Positions 37,160 to 44,849 of a DNA stretch of 58,166 bases are shown here, in pieces. Position 1 is the stretch's first letter; each line of letters opens with the position of its first letter. Position numbers and translations under genes: made by a program. The stretch covers positions 1 to 58,166 of the forward strand of contig DASYHQ010000049.1 of NCBI GenBank assembly GCA_035998445.1, written 5' to 3'. The stretch comes from Tepidisphaeraceae bacterium. Its GTDB lineage: Bacteria > Planctomycetota > Phycisphaerae > Tepidisphaerales > Tepidisphaeraceae. The notes beneath the pieces are model-generated. The model was not told where the DNA came from and did not search any database. It worked only from the letters and a program-made list of their open reading frames with translations.

Positions 37160-38515
37160 ATGGAACGTCTGACTACGCCCGTGGCACTCCTGCTCACGTG
37201 CAGCTCCGCCCAAGCCGCGGTTGTCGCTTATCGCGTGCAGGTCCGAGTGCTGGAGGCCCGCATCCGCGAGATGCACGACGTGCTCGGCGGCGCCGACACG
37301 GTGTTCGCATTGCAGGCCCGGATCAAAAGCCAGCAGGCGAGGCTGGAGGATCTTCAAGCCCAGGCCCGCCAGGTGGAGGAGACGCTGGAGATGCAGGAGT
37401 TCGGCTTCTACCGGCCGCACTTCGACTTCGACTCGTCCTCACGCTACCAGCAGATGCTCGACGAGGTGTGCGACCGGCAGACGGCCATGGTGAAGGCGGA
37501 GGCGGCCGTGCGATGAGGAAAGTCCTGGACCGTCGAGGGCAGCGAGGCGCAGGGGCGGAAGATGATGCGCGAGCAGACGAAGCTCATGCTGCGGGCCTTC
37601 AACGGCGAGTGCGACGCCGCGGTGGCCAAGGTCCGGTACAACAACGCGGTCACGCTCGAGAACCGCATCCAGCGGTCGTTCGACCACATCAACAAGCTGG
37701 GCAAGACGAACTCGGCCGTGATCAGCGACGAGTTCCTGCAGCTGAAACTGCAGGAGTTGCACTTGGCGCACGAGCACCGCGTCAAGCAGCAGCAGGAAAA
37801 GGAGGAACAGCAGCGGATCCGCGAGGTGCTGCGCGAGGAAGAACGGGCGCGTCGCGAGATCGAGGACGCGCAGGAGCGGGCCGCGAAGGAGGAGGAGGAG
37901 GTCGCCGAGCGAGCGCTGGACCGCGCGCGGCTGGCGTTCGAGCGCGCGACGCAGGGCCAGGTCGCGATGACCGTGCAGGCCCAGGCGCAGACGGCCGCGC
38001 TGGCGGTACAGGTCGCCAAGCTGGAGAACGAGTTGAAGGACGCGATCGACCGCAAGGCAAAGGCGATCGCGCGGGCGCAGCTGACGAAGTCGGGCTACAT
38101 CTACGTGCTGTCGAACGTCGGGTCGTTCGGCGACGACATGTACAAGCTCGGCATGACGCGGCGGCTCGACCCGCTGGAGCGCGTGAAGGAGCTGGGCGAC
38201 GCCTCGGTGCCGTTCCCGTTCGACGTCCACGCCGTCCTGTACAGCGAGGACGCCCCGCGGCTGGAGTGCAAGCTGCACCAGCACTTCGCGAGCCGTCGGG
38301 TGAACCTGATCAACCACCGCCGCGAGTACTTCCGCGTGACGCTCGACGAGATCATCGCAGCGGTGAAGGAACTACACGGCGAGATCACGTTCGTGAAGTC
38401 CGCCGAGGCGGCGGAGTACCGCGAGACGCTGGCGAAGCGCAAGGCCGACGCCGATGCCACGGCCGCACGCGTGGACGGCAAGTCTGGCCCGGCGCCTGCT
38501 ACTGTGGGGACCTAG
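37160..38515 (+). pseudogene. DUF4041 / T5orf172 (GIY-YIG type) protein interrupted by in-frame TGA
   Basis: The first part (37160-37516) has a hydrophobic N-terminus, a coiled coil and the DUF4041 landmark EFGFYRPHFDFDSSSRYQQM, then stops at TGA after KAEAAVR. In the same frame the family sequence continues: WTVEGSEAQGRKMMREQ, LMLRAFNGECDAAVAKVRYN and NRIQRSFDHINKLGK, a long coiled coil, then a C-terminal T5orf172 domain (SGYIYVLSNVGSFGDDMYKLGMTRR ending HREYFRV), a GIY-YIG-related nuclease-like fold. Intact family members are single proteins. A reinitiation ATG at 37562 could still give a 317-residue C-terminal product. Such proteins occur in phage and accessory regions. Confidence 0.8.
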
Positions 38516-38671
38516 GCGTCTTCGCGACACGCTTACAGTATGGCCAGCCTGGCGATCCGCATCCTGCCCCCCTCCCGGCCGAGACGGTACGATGGCGGGC
38601 GAGGGACGTGATAGCGTTATTCTATCTATGACACCGCGCGAGCATACCCAACCTGTGCCACCCGCCCTTCA

Positions 38672-39415
38672 TCAGTCCTCTCCGGGGCGGTTGGCACCCT
38701 CGTCGGGATCGAACATCGAGAGACCAGCGACGCCTGCGGTGACCGGCAACTCGTTCTGCAACACGTCCCAGTGCTCGACGAGCTTGTCGCCCTCGACCCG
38801 GAAGATGTCGACCACAACCTGAGGCTCGTTCGCCCAGCCGCGGATACGGCCGTGGATGGCGACGAGATCGCCCTCGGCGATGATCAGGCCCGGCTCGTAG
38901 TAGACGGATGGCGACAGGGTTTCGACTAGGCCCTGCAACGCGTCCCGACCTTGAGGGATGTCCGGATTGTGCTGGATGTAGTCGTCGGCGTAGAGCCGCT
39001 CCACCGACGAGGCGTCGCGGCGCTGGAACAGCGACGTCAACGCGTCCAAGACCAGCGCCCTGTTGCGGTGGGGACGATCGTCAGCAACGCGATCGGCTGG
39101 CCGCGTGATCGCAAACGTTCCGGTCATTCGCAGGAACTGCCCATCGGGCAGAGTGGCCCACGAGTGGATCACGCCACGATCATAGTCTTGGAGGTTCGTC
39201 ACGGTCGCACCGTCCTTCTCCTGCCAGCTGACGGCGAAGATGCTGTTGCCGAGCGGTATGATTTGGATACGGACCGTTTCGGACCGAGCGAACGGACCTT
39301 CCTTGATCTCGAACGTCAGCTGCGTGAGTGAGAGCAGCGTCAAGCTCACTTTGAAATTCGGATAGGTGACGTCCATCGCCTGTCCGATGGGAAAATGCTC
39401 CATCGACATCTTCAT
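38672..39415 (-). CDS. MoaF-like / SnoaL-like two-domain protein
   Basis: About 247 residues from ATG 39415; a second ATG two codons in has better spacing to AAAGGA. Residues 1-105 form a small lipocalin-like beta barrel resembling MoaF (MDVTYPNFKVSLTLLS ... IFAVSWQEKDGATVTNLQDY). Residues about 115-235 are a SnoaL/NTF2-like domain (DASSVERLYADDYIQHNPDIPQGRD), with the usual QHNP motif. Members act on small hydrophobic molecules or have unknown roles. It is downstream of an isochorismatase-like gene (158 nt) in a run headed by an AraC gene. Confidence 0.8.
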   Translation of the reverse strand: MKMSMEHFPIGQAMDVTYPNFKVSLTLLSLTQLTFEIKEGPFARSETVRIQIIPLGNSIFAVSWQEKDGATVTNLQDYDRGVIHSWATLPDGQFLRMTGTFAITRPADRVADDRPHRNRALVLDALTSLFQRRDASSVERLYADDYIQHNPDIPQGRDALQGLVETLSPSVYYEPGLIIAEGDLVAIHGRIRGWANEPQVVVDIFRVEGDKLVEHWDVLQNELPVTAGVAGLSMFDPDEGANRPGED

Positions 39416-39573
39416 GGTCCTTTCTTCGAGTTGTCGGGAATGGTGGCTGGAGACAGCGGTTTCTCGACATGGCGTGGCGCCAAGCGGGGAATGTGGCCAG
39501 CCCCGGCGACCTTCTAGGGCCGCCCGAGCCGGCCGATGATCACGTCGAGGACGCGGCGGTGATGTCCAAGGTC

Positions 39574-40221
39574 CTACTTGGCGTGGCCCGCGAGAAGCTG
39601 TAATTCCCACGCGAGGGCGACGGCGCTGGCGCCGCCGTGTTCGAGGACGACGCCGGCGACGGCCGCCGCCGTGCGCTCGCGGGCCCAGTCGCGCTGCCAT
39701 TCGGCCAGAACGGCCAACCAGTTGATCGGCACCGCGCCGGCGGCGACCATCCGGCGGACGGCTATGTCGTGCGCTTCGGGCGTCACGCCGCCGCATGCGT
39801 CGGAGACGACGAACACGTCGTATCCTTCGCCCAGCGCCTGGAGCGCCGGCATCGCCACGCAGATCTCGGTCCACAGCCCCGCGAGCACGAGCTGCTTGCG
39901 CCCGCTCCGCTTCACGATGTCCGTCACATTCGGGTCTTCCCACGTGTTGATGAACGTGCGGTTGATCGGCTTCTGATCGGGAAAGACGTCCGTCAGCCCC
40001 TTAATGATGTACCCGCCGCGATCCTCAGTCACCGAGGTGAGGATCGTCGGCACGTCGAACACCTTGGCGGTCTTCGCCAGGCCGATGACGTTGTTGATGA
40101 TAATCGTCGATTCGTGGCTCTGCAGATTGGCGAACTGGTACGGCTGATGATCGATCAACACCACGATGCTGTCTTGCGGCCGCAGCAGCGCGTCGAGACC
40201 GGTCTTTACAGTCTTAGTCAT
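39574..40221 (-). CDS. Isochorismatase-family (YcaC-like) cysteine hydrolase
   Basis: 215 residues from ATG 40221, with GAGGAG about 9 nt upstream. Asp24 in VVLIDHQPYQF and Cys121 in LAGLWTEICVAM are the catalytic Asp and Cys of the family. NRTFINTWEDPNV and VVSDACGGVTPEAHDIA match the YcaC-like branch, whose natural substrate is not settled. It is cytoplasmic and follows the SnoaL gene by 47 nt. Confidence 0.9.
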   Translation of the reverse strand: MTKTVKTGLDALLRPQDSIVVLIDHQPYQFANLQSHESTIIINNVIGLAKTAKVFDVPTILTSVTEDRGGYIIKGLTDVFPDQKPINRTFINTWEDPNVTDIVKRSGRKQLVLAGLWTEICVAMPALQALGEGYDVFVVSDACGGVTPEAHDIAVRRMVAAGAVPINWLAVLAEWQRDWARERTAAAVAGVVLEHGGASAVALAWELQLLAGHAK

Positions 40222-40268
40222 GATTGGGCTCCTCAAAGAGACGTAAGAAACGTTGGCCAGATGAACGC

Positions 40269-40658
40269 TCATCTGGTAGCGGGATCGAGAAACACGTGAA
40301 GTGAGCGAATGCGACCGTTCTCGAAATGGGCGACATCGGTCCCCGTGACGGCCACAGGCCCCTCGGCCGGGCCGGAGCGCCAGTGCAGGCGCGCCACCTC
40401 GTGATGACCGACGGCCGTCCCAGTCGCGCTGAATACGAAGCTGGGCGGCAGTTGTGCCAACAGCGCCGTCACCGCCTCCGAGATCGCGGCATGCCCCTTC
40501 GCTACGCCCTCCGGGTCAAACAGCACGGCGTCTGCGGCATACAGTTCACCGATCGCCGCCATGCGCCGCACGGCATCACGCTCGTTGAACACGTGCGCAA
40601 GGTTCGCCCGCATCAGCTTGTCATAGTCGGTGGGGGCCGAGCCGGGCTGGTCAGTCAT
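40269..40658 (-). CDS. SnoaL-like (NTF2-fold) protein
   Basis: 129 residues from ATG 40658, with GGAGG 6 nt upstream. The sequence shows the NTF2-like pattern AHVFNERDAVRRMAAIGELYAADAVLFDPEGVAKGHAAI and HFENGRIRSLHVF. It is the first structural gene after the AraC gene, 90 nt downstream, and precedes the isochorismatase gene. Its function cannot be inferred beyond small-molecule binding or turnover. Confidence 0.85.
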   Translation of the reverse strand: MTDQPGSAPTDYDKLMRANLAHVFNERDAVRRMAAIGELYAADAVLFDPEGVAKGHAAISEAVTALLAQLPPSFVFSATGTAVGHHEVARLHWRSGPAEGPVAVTGTDVAHFENGRIRSLHVFLDPATR

Positions 40659-40748
40659 TGCTTCCTCCGGACACGCGAGGTTCATTCGCCTGTCTGGAGG
40701 GAGAGTAGACGTCGGGTATTATCAGATCACTGACTGATCCTGCGATTG

Positions 40749-41666
40749 TCAGTCTGATCCTGCGGCGGGACCTTGCTCGGTCGCTTCGACGGCGCGTCGC
40801 CACGCGGCCGGCGTTGCACCGGTGAGCTTGCGGAACGTTCGTCCGAAGTGGACGGCGTCGGCAAAGCCGGTGGACCGAGCCACCTGTTCGAGCGACTTGT
40901 GGGTGTCGAATAGCAGGGTTTGGGCACGGCGGATGCGCGCGTCGAGTTGCCAGTGGTACGGCGACATCCCGGTCGAGGTCTTGAACGCCCGGCTGAAGTG
41001 CGACTGCGACAGTTCCGCGATCGTCGCCAATTGCGCCAGTTCGATGCGCTGGGGCAGGTGCGCATCGAGGTACTCGACGACGCGCCGGAGCTGCCAGGGC
41101 GCCAGGCCGCGGTCGCGCTGCGCGGTCGGCGGCGCGGTTCCATCGTTGAAGAGCTGCGCCGCGATCGCGGCGGTCAGACCGTCGCCATAGAGTTGCGCCG
41201 ACGGGTCAGGGTCGTTCGCCGCGTCGGCGAGTAGCCTGACGAGCGTCCAGATGCGATCGTCCGCGAAGCGTAGGCGCGGCGTGGCGATCACATCGGCGTC
41301 GAACTCGGTGCCCAGCCGCTCGGCCAGCGCTGCGAGGTCGAAGGTCAGGCTGGCGTCCTTCAGGTAGCGGATGTCGTCGGTATAGCCCCACGTCTCCATG
41401 CCCGCCGGCGCAAAGTGCATGTGCTTGGGCATGTAGCCGATTGGGCAAGGCTGGTTCTCGCGTAGGCGCGGCTCGGAGCGGCCGCCGATTTCCTCCAGCA
41501 CAACGCTGAGCAGGGCGTCGGTCCCCTGATGCAGCTGATGCACTACGCGCCCCGAGCAATGAAACTCGGTGACCTCCACGCTGACCCCGTTCCATGCACG
41601 GCGCGAGGTCGCCGAACTCAGCACGTTCTCGGGCAACCGGATCGAGTGGCAGGTTCGCGTCTCCAC
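40749..41666 (-). CDS. AraC-family transcriptional regulator
   Basis: 305 residues from GTG 41666, with GAGG 8 nt upstream. An N-terminal effector domain of about 170 residues (HQGTDALLSVVLEEIGG) is followed by LPQRIELAQLATIAELSQSHFSRAFKTSTGMSPYHW and the second helix-turn-helix SLEQVARSTGFADAVHFGRTF. It is the first gene of a minus-strand run with SnoaL, isochorismatase and MoaF/SnoaL genes and probably controls them. Nothing links this run to polysaccharide use. Confidence 0.92.
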   Translation of the reverse strand: METRTCHSIRLPENVLSSATSRRAWNGVSVEVTEFHCSGRVVHQLHQGTDALLSVVLEEIGGRSEPRLRENQPCPIGYMPKHMHFAPAGMETWGYTDDIRYLKDASLTFDLAALAERLGTEFDADVIATPRLRFADDRIWTLVRLLADAANDPDPSAQLYGDGLTAAIAAQLFNDGTAPPTAQRDRGLAPWQLRRVVEYLDAHLPQRIELAQLATIAELSQSHFSRAFKTSTGMSPYHWQLDARIRRAQTLLFDTHKSLEQVARSTGFADAVHFGRTFRKLTGATPAAWRRAVEATEQGPAAGSD

Positions 41667-41776
41667 GGGCGTGTCCTCAGGCCATCAGGGCCACCATCCG
41701 AATAAAATCTCTGGAAAGAAATCTGCTGGGCATTCAGGTCTCAATCGTACGATCCCGCAAAGAGTTGTAAACAACG

Positions 41777-42085
41777 TTGAAGAGGAGACCGAACGTCCTG
41801 CCGGTCTGGTTCCTGACGGCCGACCCGCTGTGGGCGGTCGTGACGCTGACGGTCGTGGACCTGCTCGGGTTCGGGCCCACCATGCGAAAGGCGTACTGGC
41901 ACCCGCGCGAGGAGCACGCGGGCCACTTCGCCCTCTCGGCCCTGCGCAACGGGCTGGTCATCCTGGCGCTGGAACGCTACTCGCTGACGACCGTGCTGTT
42001 CCCCGCGGCGGTCGGCATCGTGTGCCTGCTGCTCGTGGCGATGCTGTCTTGGCGGTGGAAGGCGCTGCAGACCGCCGCCTACTAG
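41777..42085 (+). pseudogene. C-terminal fragment of a polytopic membrane protein
   Basis: 102 residues with three hydrophobic segments: DPLWAVVTLTVVDLLGFGP, LRNGLVILALERYSLTTVL and VGIVCLLLVAMLSWRW. The stretch LGFGPTMRKAYWHPREEHAGHFAL is characteristic of the end of a larger integral membrane protein of unknown function. The upstream sequence gives no in-frame membrane helices, so the N-terminal part is lost. It ends 13 bp before repeat copy 3. Confidence 0.6.
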
Positions 42086-42097
42086 CCAAGCGGCGAC

Positions 42098-42418
42098 CCG
42101 CCCCACCCTTTTCTGAGAAGGGTCACGCACGGCCCCCCGACCCCGACGCGGTTGCTAACTGCCAGCCGGAAATAGAGAGGAGAGGCCGAGAGTTTCCCGG
42201 TGCGGACAGCCGGGACGGTGCGACGTGGCGGCCGGGCCACTCTCTCTCGCCTTCTCGGCCGAGCGCCTCAGAGACAAAAATACCGCAAAACCAGCCCGAA
42301 AACGAGCGAACCCTGTTAACTGGAATTAACAGGGTTCGCGATAAACTATATAACCCCTTGACAGACAATAAGTTATGAAGATACCCGTGCCTAACCCTCT
42401 TCGACTTTCTCTGCGTGA
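42098..42418. repeat. Dispersed hairpin repeat, copy 3
   Basis: Full-length copy. The hairpin arms are 42306-42319 and 42326-42339 with loop CTGGAA. The left block contains GACGCGGTTGCTAACTG; the right block GATAAACTATATAACC, TTGACAG and AAGTTATGAAGATACCCG closely matches copy 2 up to about 42418 (CTTTCTCTGC). As with copies 1 and 2, a plus-strand gene or gene fragment ends just left of it and a minus-strand gene ends to its right. Confidence 0.88.
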
Positions 42419-42867
42419 AAAAGGGCTTTTTGGGAGGCGAGCGTGGATGAGGCTGCCTTCTGTCCCGGAATTGTCGGCACATCGGCCCCGCGATGGCGGC
42501 GTGCAGGCGCAGTCGCGATCTAGAAGCGCGCGGCCGCATCCCGGTTCATGCCGACGCCGAGTTGGGGCACATTGGAGCGCGACGCCACGTGGCCTAATGC
42601 CCCGCTCGCCACCACAACATGCCCCCGCACGCTCAAGATGGCGTTGGCGGCTTATATGCCGCGATCCGATCGCGTGCCAGATCGTCAGGGGCACCCAGTC
42701 GGCGTTCCCACCTCTTCCGGGCTCGGCAGTTCCCGACAGTGCAAAAGCACGATGACCCCTTATCAGCTGTTGCTTCATAACGAGGCCAATGCCGGCACGG
42801 TTGCAAGCGGCGCTTCCTGCGTCGTCGCCTCCGGCGATAGGTTCGAATGAGCGGTGGCAGACTTCGT
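42419..42867. other. Stretch without recognised gene
   Basis: About 450 bp between repeat copy 3 and the SGNH gene end. A 196-codon minus-strand frame crosses it and runs into the repeat, but its composition is Arg/Ser/Cys-rich and it resembles no family. I regard it as non-coding. Confidence 0.4.
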
Positions 42868-43629
42868 TTACTCGACGCCTAGACGATGCAACACCGGCCG
42901 CAGCACTTCGCCCCACTTCTCGAATCCGGCGGCGGTGATGTGGACGCGATCCTTTCCGAAATATTCGGGGATCGGCTTGCCTGCGGGGGTTGCCATGGGG
43001 TTGAAGGTGTCGGCGAGGGCCACGTGTTCTCGCCCTTCCGCTAGCTGTGCAATGCGTTCGTTGAGTTCGGGATGCGCGCCGGGCTTTGTCGGCGCTTCCT
43101 TCGAATCACGCGGCGGCGTCAGGCAGAGCACGATGGGCATTGTGGCGCTATGTTGGCGTGCCATCTCAATCATTTCGGCAATGTTGGCTTCGACCGCCGC
43201 CGGATCGCCGTGGGCGCTGAGATCGTTGGAGCCGATGCAGATCACCACGGCAGCGGGGTTCAGGTCCAGCACGTCCTCCTTAAACCGAAACAGCAGGCCA
43301 CGGCTGGTGTCGCCACCGACGCCGCGGTTCGCGATCTTCAGGTTCGGAAACGCCTTCTTCATCAGTTCGGGCTTCCATCCGCCGATCAGCGAATCTCCAG
43401 CGAACACGACCGCCCCCTGATCTTTCTCGCGCTGGTCCCAGAAGGCCGCGCGGTTGTCGACCATCCACCCGTGCAGGCGGATCGGCCCCTTGCCGGGCCA
43501 CGCCGCCTCGTCCTTCGCATCAGGATAGGGCGTGGGACCACCGTCCGCAGCGCTTAACGGCGCCGCAAACATGGCGAGCGACAAGGCGGAGAGCAGGACG
43601 AAACGCCTACGAAGCAAACTCAGGTTCAT
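42868..43629 (-). CDS. Secreted SGNH/GDSL-type esterase
   Basis: 253 residues from ATG 43629, with GAAGG 6-7 nt upstream. The signal peptide (about 1-24) ends MFAAPLSA. The four SGNH blocks are present: FAGDSLIGGW (nucleophile Ser80), GVGGDTSRG, CIGSNDLSAHGD and DRVHITAAGF (Asp227, His230). This family removes acetyl or other acyl groups from glycans. It is the last gene of cassette D, 29 nt after the GH16 gene, so it probably de-esterifies the polysaccharide attacked by the GH16 and GH50-like enzymes. Confidence 0.9.
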   Translation of the reverse strand: MNLSLLRRRFVLLSALSLAMFAAPLSAADGGPTPYPDAKDEAAWPGKGPIRLHGWMVDNRAAFWDQREKDQGAVVFAGDSLIGGWKPELMKKAFPNLKIANRGVGGDTSRGLLFRFKEDVLDLNPAAVVICIGSNDLSAHGDPAAVEANIAEMIEMARQHSATMPIVLCLTPPRDSKEAPTKPGAHPELNERIAQLAEGREHVALADTFNPMATPAGKPIPEYFGKDRVHITAAGFEKWGEVLRPVLHRLGVE

Positions 43630-43658
43630 GACTGCCTTCTTTCGTTGTTCAACTTGAT

Positions 43659-44750
43659 CTACTCTTGATAGACGCGCACGTGGTCGACCAGCATCTTCCA
43701 CGGCATCGTCGACTCATCGACTTCCCACTGCTTGTACGGCGTGCCGGCGGCTCTCATCTCCTCGGAGTACCAATTGCCGCCCACCGCGAGATTGATGAGG
43801 ATGTACATCTCGCGGCAGTGGGACGGTGGCGTTTCGCCGCGGCCCCAGATCTTGCCGTCGAAGGTGAAGACCGTCTCCTTGTCGTTCCACTCGTAGCCGA
43901 ACGTGTGAAAGTCCTGCGTGATGTCGAAGCCGACGTCATGGAAACCCCAGAACGTCTTGCCCTTCTTGCCGTCCTTCGCGTGAATGCCGGCGCTGTGCTT
44001 GGTCGGGCGGTGGCCGAAGAACTCCAGGATGTCCGCCTCGGGCGGCCAGTAGTGGGCCTGCACCTCATCACCGATGCGCGGGTCGTTGCCCAACAGCCAG
44101 AACGCCGGCCAGGCGCCGCGCACGGCGGGCAATTTGAAGCGCGCCTCGACGTAGCCATATTGGAAGGTAAACTTTTTGTCGGAGATCAGCAGTGCCGACG
44201 CGAAGGGACGCTCCTTCCCCATCCAATAGTTCGCCTGCAGTTCCTTCGGCACGCGAAACGCGGACATGGTGAGGATGCCCGGTTGTTCAAACGAGAACGG
44301 GTTGGGCCGCTGATCGATCTGGATGTTGTTCTTGCCCGCGTAATCCTTGTCCATGTAATACTGGGCCTCGCCATTGGACCCCAGCGTACGGACGCTCGAC
44401 CCCTGCCAGAACGTGGTCTGCCACTTCGACCGATCGATGTATGGCTGCCCGTCCTTCGGATCGGTCACCGCATCGAACTCGTCGGCAAAGCGGAGCGTCA
44501 TTGTGCGTCCGAGCGGCGAGATGATCGTGCTGGGCACGCCGGCCATCTCGATCGGCGTGTTCTTCTTCGCCTCGGTCGGGAACGACGTGACCGAGGCTTT
44601 TGCCGGCACCTTTTTCTTGGGAGATGCCTTCGAACGCTGCAGCGTGGGGTCGGCCACCGGCGACGTCGTAGGCGTTTGCGCCATGGCATGTCCAACGCAA
44701 ATTGCGGCACAGATAGCGGCTAGCAGCGATAGATTTACAATGCGGTACAT
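43659..44750 (-). CDS. Secreted GH16-family endo-glycanase
   Basis: 363 residues from ATG 44750, with AAGGTGG 5 nt upstream. The signal peptide ends near VGHAMA and a Lys/Thr-rich linker follows. The GH16 jelly roll starts with LRFADEFDAVTD, and EADILEFFG carries the nucleophile Glu238 and acid/base Glu243 in E-x-D-x-x-E spacing. Strand segments GYVEARFKLPAVRGAWPAFWLLG and NLAVGGNWY are typical. GH16 covers laminarinases, agarases, carrageenases and related enzymes; I cannot choose among them from sequence alone. It lies 99 nt after the GH50-like gene in one operon. Confidence 0.92.
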   Translation of the reverse strand: MYRIVNLSLLAAICAAICVGHAMAQTPTTSPVADPTLQRSKASPKKKVPAKASVTSFPTEAKKNTPIEMAGVPSTIISPLGRTMTLRFADEFDAVTDPKDGQPYIDRSKWQTTFWQGSSVRTLGSNGEAQYYMDKDYAGKNNIQIDQRPNPFSFEQPGILTMSAFRVPKELQANYWMGKERPFASALLISDKKFTFQYGYVEARFKLPAVRGAWPAFWLLGNDPRIGDEVQAHYWPPEADILEFFGHRPTKHSAGIHAKDGKKGKTFWGFHDVGFDITQDFHTFGYEWNDKETVFTFDGKIWGRGETPPSHCREMYILINLAVGGNWYSEEMRAAGTPYKQWEVDESTMPWKMLVDHVRVYQE

Positions 44751-44849
44751 CAGGTCCACCTTGATTATAGCGGGAAGAGCGATCTGGAATGTACGAACAC
44801 ACCCTGCCGCCGCCGTTGCGACACCTACACCGCAACAACGCCAGCCGCT

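Noticed and set aside
37514-37516. Selenocysteine at the TGA of the DUF4041 gene
   Set aside because: No catalytic Cys is known at this position and I see no convincing selenocysteine insertion hairpin directly downstream; a nonsense mutation is simpler.
36793-38631. A 612-codon plus-strand frame
   Set aside because: It overlaps the DUF4041/T5orf172 gene in another frame and its product is a Gly/Arg/Ala repeat typical of high-GC shadow frames. Only a short part near 36940-37012 looks like real coding, and that is covered by the frameshift entry.
42326-42916. A 196-codon minus-strand frame
   Set aside because: It runs through repeat copy 3 and overlaps the end of the SGNH gene, with an Arg/Ser/Cys-rich product lacking any family resemblance.
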